Assembly: GCA_032158265.1 (NCBI GenBank)
Contig: JAVTIF010000011.1
Span: 248,001 to 312,000 of the forward strand
Direction of reading: 5' to 3'
DNA: 64,000 bases
Origin: Bacidia rubella
Lineage: Eukaryota; Ascomycota; Lecanoromycetes; Lecanorales; Ramalinaceae
Shown here: positions 1-11,776 of the stretch, piece after piece
Position numbering within the stretch: position 1 is the first letter of the stretch
How the letters are laid out: each line of letters opens with the position of its first letter
Translations under genes and position numbers: made by a program
The notes under the pieces: generated by a model
What the model saw: the letters and a program-made list of their open reading frames with translations, nothing else
Database searches by the model: none
Told to the model about the DNA's origin: nothing

Positions 1-940
1 CTTTGACATGGGCCGGGATCGTGCTAACGGGGGTCAAAGTGGGGCTAACGTATTACTACGAGCAGGCAGTTAGCTGGGTGGGTGGCAAGGTAGTCTTATG
101 GCAGCTGAAAGCGTACATGCGAAAGCATGGGGATGAGTAGCGTGATGGCAGATGCTGTCTGATGCAATGTGTACCGTACAACAATCATACAATTATTGCT
201 AGAAGAAATGATATCATTCTATAACATCAGCTCGAAAATCATCCAAGTGATCAAGTCCAGCAGATAGTCGTCTGTAATGCATAAGGAGTGCCGATGGTGA
301 GGATGCTTAATAGGCCAAAAATAGTAGGCGCCCTCTTTGCCAAGAGATGTGAATGATCGCCCGGACCCCTGCAGCTTGCCTTTTCCTCCCAACCACTCAC
401 ACGACAGAGGGCCCTGACTACGTCCCATCCAAGCGCCGAGCATACCACATCTTCCCCAGTCCTTCCGAGTATCAAACCAATTGACATACTTTCTCCCCTC
501 AAGCCTCTGCCGTGACCGTTGGTAGCATGCAACTTTCCAGGAACCAAACCAATCAGACCTCATCGGTCTACGATGGTCTGCTCGCTCACGCCCGGAACCT
601 TGATGCTGTTGCAGGGACATGAGACGACGTTTGATTGCTTGAATGACGGCGATGGCTGCACTATACAGCACGGCGTCTCGCCACAAGCTTCACCTAGCAG
701 GTTAACGGACGATGAAACATCCTGAGATATGCTTATTGGTGCATCTCTCGGTCTCTTACATGATAAATATAGATGCACCTGACGGTAAGTGAGGGGTTTC
801 AGAGATATATGTCCTCCAGCGGTCTGCCGATTGACTTCTCATCCTCCATCTCCCTTACCGTTGTACATTCCCTCCATACGTTCTTATTGTTGCTGGCCAA
901 CATCCTTCCCTTCTCTCCCAACTCCTCCACCTAGCCCAGC
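1..940. other. left edge, no supportable gene
   Basis: No convincing gene. A 155-codon open frame on the minus strand (686-219) has no ATG at its start (it opens with TTG), no recognisable domain and no good splice sites, so it is not called. The last ~100 bases before the ATG at 941 are pyrimidine-rich, as expected for the leader of the next gene. Confidence 0.5.
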
Positions 941-1739
941 ATGCCTTTCCGCGTCATGACGCCTCCGCATTCCAAGAAGCAGATGACATCTCACTCCACC
1001 CCCATCTCAGGCTATGGGCGGAGCCCCAGCCTTGACCCACCTTCGTTCACGACGGACGACCTCCTCGCCGCCAAATACATCCGGCTTTCACGGATGCTGG
1101 AATGGCTCCGCATCACCCTCTCAGTCATCACCCTCGCGGCATCGATCGCAATCACCGCCTGCGCTGGCATCGCGTTACATTCGTATTCCGACACCCACGT
1201 TTTACCAGAGTGGCTCTTGCCCATATGGCCGCACAACGTGGACTTGCGACCCACGCACGCGATCATAGCGTGCGGAACCATCATCGCAGTCTTCAGTCTG
1301 GCCTACCTTATAGCGGCGTTTGCTCCAATGGTACGTTCAAACCTCTTTCATCTCACAGCACATCCAGAGCAAATCGCTAATATCTCCTCAGCCCGGCAAA
1401 GCCCATAAGCTCAACCTCATTTCCGCCGTCTTGTTCGGCATATCCTTCCTCCTCGCACTCTTCACCACCATCTTCGCAGCCGTGATCGCGAAGAATGTCG
1501 CACCCAGCAACTCCACAGGCACACTGAACTCGTGGACGTGCAGGTGGCAGGGTTATGAGGGTGATGTGCCTTCAAAGTTCGACAAGATATGCAACAACTC
1601 GAGTGCAAGCTATGATTTGGTGGTGTTGTTGGTGGTGATGGAGTTCTTAGGCGTGGTGATGTGTGGTGTGGGGTGGAGTGTGGAGAAGAAGTTGGGGAGG
1701 GCGAGGGAGAGGGGTATTAGCAAAGTTGAGTTGGTGTGA
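941..1739 (+). CDS. four-TM (MARVEL-like) membrane protein
   Basis: Two exons, 941-1330 and 1392-1739, joined in phase 0 across a 61-bp intron (donor GTACGT, branch GCTAAT, acceptor TCAG); the product is 245 aa. Four hydrophobic segments are visible at about residues 50-76, 98-122, 137-160 and 205-226. Both termini look cytosolic, and the loop between the third and fourth segments carries Cys residues and N-x-S/T sites (NSS, NST). This order and size fit the fungal MARVEL-like tetraspan proteins of the plasma membrane, a broad and poorly characterised group. The family assignment is by architecture only; no catalytic motif is present. The short basic C-terminus ends in KVELV. Confidence 0.75.
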
Positions 1740-2339
1740 ATAGTTTGAACAAGACAAGCGAACATATAGACCAAGTCGAACGTATCGTAAGGCTGTCGCT
1801 GGAGCGATTGTGCCTTGGTGATGTCACAATTGATGCAGGCACAGGCACAGGTATAGGCAGCCATGAGGCTGAGAATACGAGGCTATATGTAGAAAGGGGA
1901 GAGGGCATTGCCGTCGGATTTTCGCGGCAGGGATATCTCAGATGTAACAATAGCATTGGACGTGATCAATGACATATATTAGCATCCATTGAGCAGTAAC
2001 CTGATAAAGGACTATTCTATAATGAGCTTGCTGTCATTGAAGTTGATTGAGCATGTTACGATTCAGGGGTAGAACATTCTCGGCCTAACGTTATCCCCAG
2101 CCGGAGTCCGGGGCTTTGAGGGTCTTAGACTCTTGGCACCGACAAGATTGAGTTTTGATGCAATCTATTGGTGCATTTGCTAAGCCGAGAATTTCATCGC
2201 CACCCTCTAACTTCACGCTGGTCAGCGTACATACTCATCAGCCTCCACCGTGCCTCATGCGTGAAATGTTTCACCGAGTACTTCAATTCTCCTCTTGACT
2301 CATTCTTCTGAACCTTTATCCTCACTCGGTTCCCTCACC
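1740..2339. other. intergenic
   Basis: 600 bases between two plus-strand genes. It holds the 3' end of the tetraspan gene and the promoter/leader of SCS7. Short open frames here lack ATG context, splice partners or domain signals. Nothing else is seen. Confidence 0.6.
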
Positions 2340-3683
2340 ATGTCTGCAACAATGACGATGACCGAGACGACCACGACCATCTCCCTCCCTACCATACCCA
2401 CCGCAGAAATCGCCAGGCACAAGTCACTCAAATCCTGCTACGTCACGCTCGGTCCAAACGTCTACGATGTGACGGAATTCCTTCTAGATCATCCGGGTGG
2501 AGAAGAATTCATATTAGACCACGCCGGCGAAGATGTTTCAGAATTAATGCAGGATACCGTCTCACACGAGCACTCGGAAGCCGCCTACGAGATCTTGAAC
2601 GATAGTCTAATAGGACATGTTGCGACAGAGCCGATAGTACAAGCAGCGGTAGATCACGATAAGCCAGATGATATTGTTCCGCCGCTTCCGAACCAGAACG
2701 GCGCTGCAGTCATCAATGCAAATGGTGCTGCGAGGGAAGCATATGAGGGCCATGGTGTTTTCGCGAACACTGGATTATCAGGACCAGAAGATCTCACGAA
2801 AGAGACGGATGCGAGATTGGACCATCAAGAACACAAGTTCCTCGATTTGGAGAAGCCATTACTCATGCAGATCTGGCGCAGCGGGTTCTCGAAAGATTTC
2901 TACCTCGAACAGGTGCATCGGCCTCGATACTACAAAGGCGGTGCCTCGGCGCCATTGTTTGGAAATTTTCTGGAGCCGTTGAGCTTGACTCCATGGTGGC
3001 TCGTACCGGTCATCTGGGTGCCATGTGTTGCTTACGGGACCTGGATCGCTAATCAGGGGTTCAATACGCCTGTTCACACTGCGGCATACTGGATACTGGG
3101 CTTCTGCATCTGGAGTTTGGTGGAGTATGGTCTGCACAGAGGCCTGTTCCACGTTGACAAGTCAGTCCACTACGCTTTCATTCGCAGACTTTAGCATACT
3201 GACCCGATGCCTGCAGATACCTTCCAGACAATCGCGTCGGTATCACAGGCCACTTCCTCCTCCACGGAATCCACCACTACCTCCCTATGGACAAGTACCG
3301 TCTCGTAATGCCACCCACCCTCTTTCTCGTCCTTGCTACACCCTTCTTGAAACTCGCTCACACAATATTCTACTATGATTGGTTTGCGGCGACTGCCGTC
3401 TTCTGTGGTGGGATCTTTGGCTATATCTGCTATGATGAGACACATTATTTCTTGCATCACAAGCAGTACGTTCTCATCTAAACCAACTGCAATCTACACC
3501 GCTAACATGTTACGCAGACTTCCAGCCTACTACAAGCAGCTCAAGAAGTATCACCTTCAGCACCACTATGCCGACTATGAAAACGGCTTCGGTGTTACAA
3601 GCAGGTTCTGGGACGTAGTATTTGGGACGGAGTTGGCTGATCAGCCACCGCCTAAGTTGGCCAAGGCTGCTAAGGCTGCTTGA
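2340..3683 (+). CDS. SCS7: fatty acid 2-hydroxylase (ceramide very-long-chain acyl hydroxylase)
   Basis: Three exons: 2340-3160, 3217-3465 and 3518-3683 (introns of 56 and 52 bp), giving 411 aa. The ATG at 2340 has a CACCATG context; an upstream in-frame TTG is ignored. The N-terminal cytochrome b5 domain shows the haem motif HPGG (His51), with the second axial His near residue 77. The C-terminal fatty-acid-hydroxylase domain has membrane segments and the histidine clusters expected for a di-iron centre: HRGLFH, HGIHH, HYFLHH and HLQHH. In yeast Scs7 this ER enzyme uses O2 and electrons from its own b5 domain to 2-hydroxylate the N-acyl chain of ceramides. Length is close to the family norm (384 aa in yeast). 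All key residues are present. Another sphingolipid hydroxylase (SUR2 type) lies at 58771-60234. Confidence 0.93.
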
Positions 3684-4629
3684 GCATTTCAGATACTCGC
3701 TCGTTTATCGTACTTGTATGAAAGCATGGCTTGGTGTATGATCATGGCGTGGCAGATGAGCGTTAATGGGTTTAGGGCTACATAGAAAGCGCTTCGATTG
3801 TTGCCGTGTGTATTTTAATTCGTATTGATTCGTTGGGAACTAGAAGGGTTTATGAGGTGGAACCAACTGAATTATTCCTCCACATACGTGCACGCAATCA
3901 GAACATATTGAATGCTTGATCGCTGTGTTCTCATTCGTCGCAATAAGACAGCAGCTAAATCCGGACATGGTTGACCGTTAAAGCCATATCCGTAGCATCA
4001 CCGACAAGCAAGCGAAGCCAAGGTCACCAAAATCTGACACTTTACCTGTACATGACGCGGAAGCCCATGCATTTTCCTATGTCAAAACCGCGTCAGCACT
4101 GCCACGCGTCAATTGTTTCAACCGCCTGGCACAGCAAAGTCCATCCCTCTGCGCATCAGCCTCCAAAACCAACGTCACCTCCAGCCTGACTGGTTCAACC
4201 CCATCTCCCGTTACGGTTCACAGAATTTAGACACCCTCATGCTAAAGGGAGCTGTAGTGAAGAGCTTGCGCAATTACTCCACCAAAGCATGCGTGAGTCT
4301 AGCAGAGATTATTCTTAGACATCAAAGGTAGGTTTGAAAGGAAGCGGTGGGCTGATGAGGCACTGCTGCCTCGCTCGTGCATACTTGCGATATATAACTC
4401 GCCGCAATGGCACGGTGATTTCTCAGGTCTGACGTCCCCGCTTGTCTTTGTTTCATCTTAAGTCGGTGTTCTGCCTTCTCGTTACTTGACATACCAATCC
4501 CTTCACTACTCCTTCACTCTCTCTCTTCCATTCAAAACAAGAAACGCTTAAGTCTCAAGCACCTATCCACCAACCCACATCCCCCTCCTACCACTCCTAC
4601 AACCTATCACAAAGCCTAGCAAACAAAGA
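3684..4629. other. intergenic with promoter of the GPI-type gene
   Basis: About 950 bases. Short plus-strand open frames (3971-4331) have no domain or start-context support. The last 130 bases before 4630 are strongly C/T/A-rich, a common fungal leader composition. Confidence 0.6.
4391..4397 (+). promoter_or_regulatory. possible TATA box
   Basis: TATATAA lies about 235 bases upstream of the ATG at 4630, followed by a pyrimidine-rich stretch. It could be the core promoter of the GPI-type surface protein gene with a long leader. This is inferred from sequence only. Confidence 0.35.
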
Positions 4630-5523
4630 ATGCACAAACGAACCCCCCTCCTCCTCTCCCTTCCCCTCTTCCCAGCCCTCATCTCCGCCCAAAACGACCC
4701 CCCGAACCCCACCATCACCTCCGCAGATGGATCCACAACCTGCCTCTCCTACCACAGCACCTCCATCTGCCTAAACCCAACGCGCACCCGCTCTCCCGAA
4801 GACCGCCGCCCCCGTCCCGACGACCCGGATGACTCCGACGACATCCCCTCCATATCCAACGATAACGATGACAACGCAGAAATCAACTCCGCCGACCTCC
4901 GCCTCCTCTCCTCCCTCTCCTCCTTCTCATCCCTCCACGCAACAGACACAGAGCTCTCAAGCATCACAGCCTTCCTCGCCACACAAACCGCCATTCCCGC
5001 TCGCAGAATCCTCAGGGAGGGCGAGAGCTACGCGCAAGCGCTCGCGACGGGGGATACGGCTGCAAGTCCGCCGTTGATCACCGCGCTGCCCTCGGATCTG
5101 CAGAGTTATGCGCAGGGCTACTACTCCTCCTACGCCGCGTTGTATGTCTCCAACCTCGGAACGTCACAAATCAGTGAGAACGCCGCGGTGATCCAGAGTG
5201 TTAGCTCGCGCCGGGCCAGCCGGTCGAATGCGCGTGCGACTGATACTGGCGGGGTGGGTGGGAGCACCGGGATGCTGAATCCTAGCGGAGGGCCTAGTGC
5301 TAGTGGGACGGGGAGCGGCAGTGGTGGGAATGTGACGGCGAGTGCTAGTGGGCCGGGAGGGAATGGAGCGACGACGCAGCCGGCGAGTAGTCCGAGTGCG
5401 CCGGTTGTGGGGGCTGATCAGGGGAGTGGAGCGGGGAGGAGTGTGGGTGGGGTGGGGATGGGGTGGTGTGTTGGGGCGCTGGTGGGGGTTGTGGGCTTTG
5501 CTGGGGGGATGGTGTGGTTGTGA
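4630..5523 (+). CDS. secreted GPI-anchor-type surface protein
   Basis: Single exon, 297 aa. The N-terminus is a typical signal peptide (hydrophobic core LLLSLPLFPALISA, then QND). Residues ~55-80 are acidic (D/E-rich), residues ~85-195 form a compact region without a domain I recognise, and residues ~200-270 are Ser/Gly/Thr-rich low complexity, as in wall-linked stalks. The extreme C-terminus is a hydrophobic tail (~residues 274-297) preceded by small residues, fitting a GPI-attachment signal. It is probably exported through the ER to plasma membrane or cell wall. Function is unknown. The coding strand shifts from C-rich to G-rich half-way, which creates long spurious antisense frames. Confidence 0.7.
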   Translation: MHKRTPLLLSLPLFPALISAQNDPPNPTITSADGSTTCLSYHSTSICLNPTRTRSPEDRRPRPDDPDDSDDIPSISNDNDDNAEINSADLRLLSSLSSFSSLHATDTELSSITAFLATQTAIPARRILREGESYAQALATGDTAASPPLITALPSDLQSYAQGYYSSYAALYVSNLGTSQISENAAVIQSVSSRRASRSNARATDTGGVGGSTGMLNPSGGPSASGTGSGSGGNVTASASGPGGNGATTQPASSPSAPVVGADQGSGAGRSVGGVGMGWCVGALVGVVGFAGGMVWL

Positions 5524-6553
5524 GGGATTGAGATAGTTCGGAGAGGATGGAGGTGGATGGGGGTGTGGGTGAGTGGGAAGATTGCCGGAGGTCTGGGGAG
5601 GATGGTGATGTGAATGGGCGGGATTCAAGTGGTAGGGATTGTGGAGGTAAGGGAGTAGAGACTATGTGAGGATGGTAAACGACTTTTTTCGTTTGATTTG
5701 TGGCTTTTTAATTTCTTTCATTATCTCTTTATGTTACTTCTTTGCACCCAAACTCACGTTGTCCTGTTTTATCCCACTGCTGCTTGGCATGCTAGATGAA
5801 ATGGTATATACGCTCTACCACTGACTGTGAAATACAGGGCAGGGACTGACATGTGTGGCGGCACAGCCAGTATGGACTGTAGATCTAGACCGAGGAGCCG
5901 ACTGATAGACTGGGGGAAGAGTTTTTCGCTTGGGGGCCAATAGAATAAAACGATAAGAGGTGGTTGGGGGAGCACTGAATGAGTGATGGCTGTGGGTTCT
6001 GGATCGGATGTCGGTATTTACTCCTTGCTTCACAAAATGCTTGTGCTGAACTTGTGGCCCGTGCTGTTCCCTTATCTCCTCACACTCTTGACATTTAAGA
6101 CGTTGTGCAAGGGGTTCTTCGTTCACGTTATCGTCTTTCTACAGCAGATGAGTGTAGTCTTCGGTGGAACTTGTGGGGAAAGAGGTTCATAGCAAACGGC
6201 TCAGAGTATGCACCAGAGCTGGTCATAGTACACAAAACTTGAAGATAGTTATACATTAATACATTATCCACGAATGCTGTAGTACCATTGGTCCACGATA
6301 GTTGGACGCTTTACCCAACTTTTGTCTTTCGCATCCAAGATACCGAAAAGTGTGCTTCTTTCCACATACATACCATGTCCAGCATGAACCGTTGCCCAAA
6401 AACTCCGTGCCCACCATATGCATTACTCAGTACACGCGGCCTGTCGTTTTTGAAAACGGCCGAAAACAGATTCGCTCTTCTCTCAAAGCATCATTGTGGT
6501 GTCTTCCTATGCCAAAGGCAGGTAGATGTAGCACCATTTGGCTCGACCTCTGT
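5524..6553. other. convergent intergenic region
   Basis: About 1 kb between the 3' ends of the GPI-type gene (plus) and the zinc-finger gene (minus). T-rich stretches just after 5680 may hold the 3' processing signals of the former. Open frames here have no recognisable domain. No gene is called. Confidence 0.6.
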
Positions 6554-8899
6554 CTAGCGGCGATCTCTGTGTTCATGATCTACCCATTGCGCCCCAATGG
6601 AATATCCCCCATAATTATCTATCATGCTCTCGTTGTCTCGTTCCTGCCTGTTCTCGTGGTCGCCGGCGAGTCTTGTTATCACACGCCGAGCAATCGCTAA
6701 TGGCTCGTTACGCTTCTTGACTGCTTTCGTCCGATCCGTAGATCGATAAACTCGATCAGCTTTGCTTGCCTCCTCATCAATGGTGTCTAACACATTTTCC
6801 TCGTACTGCTCTAGACTTTTCTGAGCATTTCGAGCGAACTCCGATGGCGCCTTCCGCTTCTTGGCTTCTTTCTTCGTTGTGTCTTGTGGATGGGCACGGT
6901 TCCATGCTGGCCCACCTTGTCTCCTCCATTCCTCTTCGACACCCTCTTTGGAAGCTTCTGCTTGGGTCAACTTTTGTATTTCTACCCACCTTGTATCGTA
7001 ATATTCTAGGCCCAATTCCTTTGTGATACGCATGCTCACACCAAGGTACTTGCAGTCATCGACTGAGAGTTCTTTGTTGTACAGCAATAACCTCCTAGGG
7101 TCAACATCCCATAACGTCAGGTTGTCAAAGTTTTCAAATCTGTCCTTGTATTCGGGGCACAAGTCGAGCAATTTGAGACATCGGGCTTCAAGTATATCGT
7201 AGCCTATCAAAGTCCAGTGCCTCGCTTTTTTCCGAGTCTTGTTTATGGACACTTCAACGGTGAGACTGCTCTTGTTCGGATCGCGTTCCATCAGTAAATT
7301 CCAACGAGTGTCGAGTTTCCTGAACTCCTTCTGAACCTCTTTGCGATCCCAACCCTTCATTTTGAAGTAGACTCTCTGCTTCTCAGTGTCGTCAACTTGA
7401 GTCCAATCCTCTTGCACCTCCTTCATGCTGAACCTCTTATTGTTGTGAGTACTGCTGGTTGGTTTGAAATGCGTGTTGCGTATATGTGATTGCAGATTGT
7501 CTCCACGGTCTACAATCATCGTGTCACAGCCCAAAGTACTAGCTAAACAAGGGAGCAAAACTCTTTCATCTTCATGGCGCCTCTTATGTCGAGCGAGGTG
7601 CTCTGGCCTTGAGAAATTGCTATGGCAGTTGGGAAAATTACATTTGTACGGCCTCTGCTCTTTACCTGGGGCTGGTTTCCCCGGATGACTCGCAGCTATG
7701 GCGAGTTGATGATCGCTAAATTGGTGATTCGTCGACTTTTGAACTCTCCCGCCTTTGGATGCTTTCGAACCCTTCGTGCTCATAGGCTTGACACGGTGAA
7801 AATTGTTACGCAGGTCCATGCAGATCGAATCGTTTTCAGCGGAGGAAATTGATGAGGTTAGGCTGTCTTCTAAGACCGGTTGCTTGTTATCCTCGTCAGA
7901 GCAGTCAGAGAAAGAATACAGCGCCTCAGCGCTAGGCACATGGTTCTGCGACAAGTATGCTGGAGCACCGCTTTCGGAATAAGCTGGGTAAGGAGAACTT
8001 CCTTGCTCAAGCGAAGAGCCTGTCGAAGCAGGCTGCAAAAGGCTGAAACTACCTAGGTCATCGTGAAGATCAAAAGAGCTAGCTTCTTTGATAGGCACTT
8101 GTAAGCAATGCTTTTGCCATGAAGGGTCTTTGCTTATGTTGGCAATATCGAAGGAATAGCATGTGTTCTGACATAGATCTTGCGTCTGCGGGGTAGGGAA
8201 ACATGCTTCGACCTGCTTTTGGCAGCCAGCCTCGATATGAAGCTGGAGGTTTGCACCTATGACTTGCTGATGGCAGAGCGAGCAGACTATGGTATTGCCA
8301 TCGCCTAGCTCTTGAGCTTGGAAGGTCGAGAGAAGCGGCTTTGAGAAGCTCGGCTGATCGACTTGCCGGTAGGAGGGACATGGACTTTGATTTGACCCAA
8401 TCAAATACAAGTTGTCCTTACTTGTGGTTCTCAAAGACTCCCGTCGAGAAGGGCAGCTTGAAGATACTCCCGACACGCTGTCAGGAGGCGTAAGTGGTGT
8501 CAGATGGCCGGAGCTATACGACGATGTACCCGATATTGAATTGAAAGAGCATTCAGTTGGTGTATACTCCATGTTTTGTCCTAGCGTAGTAGTATGGAGG
8601 TTCGGCGTACTGCTAGGCGATACCATTGACACATCAGAGACACCAGTAGTGCCACTACTAAAGTCGTGGGTTACATACTCCATTGAAGCAGCAAACTGAG
8701 AATCATGTTTGTCACGGCAGCCTCGCTGAAGGATACCCTGAGATAATTGTCGAAAGGGATCATCAACCTTGCAATCAGTAGAAGCAGTCCCTAGAGGATG
8801 CCTTCTTGGATCGATGGTCCTGCTTGACACGCTTGGGATGCAGTTGGTATTCTGCATGAAAAGGCCATTGTGGAATTGAGAAGTAGATTGGAAGCCCAT
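6554..8899 (-). CDS. C2H2 zinc-finger protein, putative transcription factor
   Basis: One uninterrupted frame of 781 aa from an ATG at 8899. The first ~200 residues are Ser/Thr/Gln-rich and look disordered. Around residues 205-227 is a C-x2-C-x11-H-x4-C knuckle (CSLC...HIEAGC). A classical C2H2 finger follows at about residues 415-440 (C-x4-C ... H-x3-H, sequence ends HLARHKRRH), then a second, less regular finger (~446-475) in which the Cys spacing is wider (C-x6-C ... HIRNTH). The C-terminal ~280 residues are basic and rich in charged helices. This pattern resembles the many fungal C2H2 proteins with a finger pair in the middle of a long disordered chain; nuclear DNA binding is likely but targets are unknown. 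Confidence 0.8.
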   Translation of the reverse strand: MGFQSTSQFHNGLFMQNTNCIPSVSSRTIDPRRHPLGTASTDCKVDDPFRQLSQGILQRGCRDKHDSQFAASMEYVTHDFSSGTTGVSDVSMVSPSSTPNLHTTTLGQNMEYTPTECSFNSISGTSSYSSGHLTPLTPPDSVSGVSSSCPSRRESLRTTSKDNLYLIGSNQSPCPSYRQVDQPSFSKPLLSTFQAQELGDGNTIVCSLCHQQVIGANLQLHIEAGCQKQVEACFPTPQTQDLCQNTCYSFDIANISKDPSWQKHCLQVPIKEASSFDLHDDLGSFSLLQPASTGSSLEQGSSPYPAYSESGAPAYLSQNHVPSAEALYSFSDCSDEDNKQPVLEDSLTSSISSAENDSICMDLRNNFHRVKPMSTKGSKASKGGRVQKSTNHQFSDHQLAIAASHPGKPAPGKEQRPYKCNFPNCHSNFSRPEHLARHKRRHEDERVLLPCLASTLGCDTMIVDRGDNLQSHIRNTHFKPTSSTHNNKRFSMKEVQEDWTQVDDTEKQRVYFKMKGWDRKEVQKEFRKLDTRWNLLMERDPNKSSLTVEVSINKTRKKARHWTLIGYDILEARCLKLLDLCPEYKDRFENFDNLTLWDVDPRRLLLYNKELSVDDCKYLGVSMRITKELGLEYYDTRWVEIQKLTQAEASKEGVEEEWRRQGGPAWNRAHPQDTTKKEAKKRKAPSEFARNAQKSLEQYEENVLDTIDEEASKADRVYRSTDRTKAVKKRNEPLAIARRVITRLAGDHENRQERDNESMIDNYGGYSIGAQWVDHEHRDRR

Positions 8900-9788
8900 G
8901 ACGATTGGTAGTCGCCCCAGTCAGCAGCGGAAATTTGGCACTCAGGCCTCGCTCTGATATAGAATTGTGTTTGGTTGAGGAGGGTCAAGAGGAAGCTTTC
9001 CCACGCATTCATGGGAAACAAACCCCAAAAAGCCTGCCACCATTCTCAAGGAATGGGGAAAATCTAAACTCGATCGCACTAGACCCTGGCCTGTGCTTGT
9101 ACAAGAAGCCGGACCGGTGCGGGCCTGGTGGAGCACTGTGATGTGGTATGTCTAGCCGGCACCTACAAACAAAGTTGCAGAATTAGAAACAAGTGAGGCT
9201 TTTTTTTCAAATGAAAGAGCTGGTACTAGTGCGAGCTGTCAAATAATCATGGTCCCCATTGTGTGCGAGACCGGCTAGACTTAGCAGAGACAGGGCATAT
9301 GACAGCTCACCAGGTACCTTGGTGGAGCCAGTCCGCCCAGCTAGTATAAGGCTACTCCGCCATGTCTCACATATGGTATGCGCTTGACAGCTGATAAGCC
9401 AACCACGGGAGTCGGAACTCATGCATCATGCAAGCCAACTGTAAGCTTAAAATGATTTGATATGTTAATTTCCATGGTAAGAGCCTCTTACAACCTGGTG
9501 CCATGTAAGATCCAGATAATCTGGAGATGGTCAGTAGTCTGTACATGATCCTTGTGCACTGGCCAACGGGTGTCCTGTCCTTTTTGGGTGACAGGCTACT
9601 GGAGAGTATTGGTCTGTGTCCTTCCAAATACCACCTCCTCTAAGCTTGGCATTCGAGTAAACTTGCTCGAGTTCCGAGTAGGCAGATTTGCCAGCGATTA
9701 AGTAAATCAGCTGATAAATGGCATCTCAAGAACAGTTACATGCCCCAGAGTCGGCTGAGTGAGGAAGGCTGGAGACATCTTCTGCTGA
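8900..9788. other. intergenic: promoter of the zinc-finger gene
   Basis: About 890 bases between two minus-strand genes. It should carry the promoter and leader of the zinc-finger gene (right of 8900) and the 3' end of the eIF2B-gamma gene (left of 9789). Only short open frames without domain support were seen. Confidence 0.6.
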
Positions 9789-11561
9789 TCAACTTCCTCC
9801 AATAGAGTTAGTTTCAATGTGTCCATCAATCTCATCTGGGTCATCTAAGCCTTCAAAAACGCAGAACTTATCTCCCTTTGATCCGACTGTTCCGTCTTCG
9901 ACCCGGTACGCATCCTGCACTTCACTACCCTCCAATTTTGCGCCTTTACCAATAATGCAGCGCCTGCCTAAAATACAGCCTTGTAAGGATGCGTTGTTCT
10001 CGATTTGGGCGCCGTCCATCAGGATACTATTGGTAATTCTAGCACCTTCCCCAATTACACAGTTAGCCCCGATACAGGAGGACTTGATAGTGCAATGAGT
10101 GGCAATTGAAGTATTGGGCGATATCAAAGTTGTTTTAGCGTCGATCGTAGAATGCGAAGCAATCAATGAGGGGTCAGTCGAGATCTTGTCTGGATGTGAG
10201 AATGCTGTTGGTAAAGAATCTGCGGGTGGGTTGGCGCTTGGAGGCAGTGCAGCAAGTCGTATTGAGGTGCTGAGCAATAAGGCAGATGTGTCAACTCGCC
10301 TGACAAAGTGTGGGGACGCTTTTGGATGAACATATGACAGCATTGGTGGTGGCTGAAACCTTGCTTCGTCATTGGTGTGCTTGGAAATGTATGTGCTTTT
10401 CTTTGTACTGATGAGTCTTCTGAGTTGTTCGCTATTCGCTGATCCTGTATTTGTTTTGCTTGGATGCCGGTCAGATTGTGACTGCAACGCTTCGTTTATG
10501 TGCAATTTCTCTGCGAGGCCATCCTGCCAATTGGCTTTGGCCCACCAGCCTACTAAATCTTCGCTGATGCTATCAAATTTTTCGTTTCGCATGATCATAC
10601 CAAGAACCCAGTGTGGGAAAAGATAGGCATGAGCGTCTCGATGCTTCGTTAGCATCCTGACTCGACCATGCTTACGGATGAGCCCGGTACGAATGGGAAA
10701 GCCTCCTTTCTCTTGGGTGATGTCACGAAGCGTATCTGTTGGTGTTGCATACAAGAGTTTTGATATGTTCGGACGCAGTGAGGTTGTTGGTGGTATTGCT
10801 ACAGGTTGCGGCAGAGAAGCGGTAATGATGAAGTCGGTTTCGGCGGCTTTAACATGATCGTCACCCTGTGTATCGAACCACAGACCTAGACCACCCCTTC
10901 TCCCATCACTGCCGTGGGTAAAACCAGTGATGCTCCCAAGAGGAGCTTGCTGCACCATCCAAGACTCTAACAGCGACTCTCCAGGAAGTTCACACACGAG
11001 ATCACAAGGCAAAATAAAAAAATCGCTAGTAATGGCTGCTTGGACTTCCGGCAGCCTCAGAAGTTCAGCTGTTCCAGTAGTGTGTGTAAGATCTTTCGGC
11101 GCGATAATGTCTGCTTTGGGTGAGGGTAAGGAAGTAAGATGCGGATTTTGGGATAAAGCAGCTTCAAGAGGTGTGAGTGATGTTGAAGGTGTGATGAGGT
11201 GGATTCCTTTCGAAAGGCTCTGAATCAGTACAGGATCCAACGAATGTCAGATTGCATGAATCAAAAATGTCGTGCCTGCCGTTCTAAGTGCCTTCTCCTG
11301 CACAGATGGGCGGGTACATGGATAGTGGTAAGATAAGAAGGAGTAGGACTTTTCACATAATAGAAATTTCAAATTCTTCACAGATTCAAGTAACTTACTA
11401 TGAATGCCCATTCGATAGCACCAGTCGAGTGGGTACCAAACCATTGGTCGATTAGCGATTGGAACCAAGGCCTTCGGGAACTCTTCAGGATTGGAGGTGA
11501 AAGTATTCAATGAGACTCCGGGACCGCATAGTATCACGGCTTGTACGCCAGGAGAAGGCAT
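9789..11561 (-). CDS. GCD1: translation initiation factor eIF2B subunit gamma
   Basis: Exon 1 (11561-11399) encodes the start of a nucleotidyl-transferase fold (AVILCGPG, then FPKALVPIANRPMVWYPLDW), and exon 2 (11206-9789) continues in phase through the fold (DFFILPCDLVCE) to a C-terminal left-handed beta-helix with hexapeptide repeats (ISPNTSIATHCTIKSSCIG...). The product is about 526 aa, near the 578 aa of yeast Gcd1. It belongs to the catalytic side of the eIF2B complex that recharges eIF2 with GTP in the cytosol. The 192-bp intron is long for this window; the acceptor chosen (AAAG at 11207) is the one that restores phase and homology, but a small extra exon cannot be excluded. The gene shares a 215-bp divergent promoter with the next gene. 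Confidence 0.88.
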
Positions 11562-11776
11562 TGCGGTCGCGTGAATTGATTGTGTCTGGAAAAAGAGCTT
11601 GGTGTGACACGAAAAGAATTGGATTCATGTTTCGACGAGGACACTGTCCTTTCCGTAAGACGTTGTGCAAAGTGCCAAGAGATAATCCAGCCCCATCATA
11701 AACAACCTCCACTCAAGTCGCATACCTCACTGGTAGCTTTCCATTCATGTGACAGGTTCAAAGCCCACTTCTCCCC

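Noticed and set aside
219..686. 155-codon minus frame at the left edge
   Set aside because: No ATG at the start and no recognisable domain; kept only as a note.
5164..5628. 154-codon His/Pro/Thr-rich minus frame
   Set aside because: Antisense of the G-rich half of the GPI-type protein gene; composition is a by-product of strand bias.
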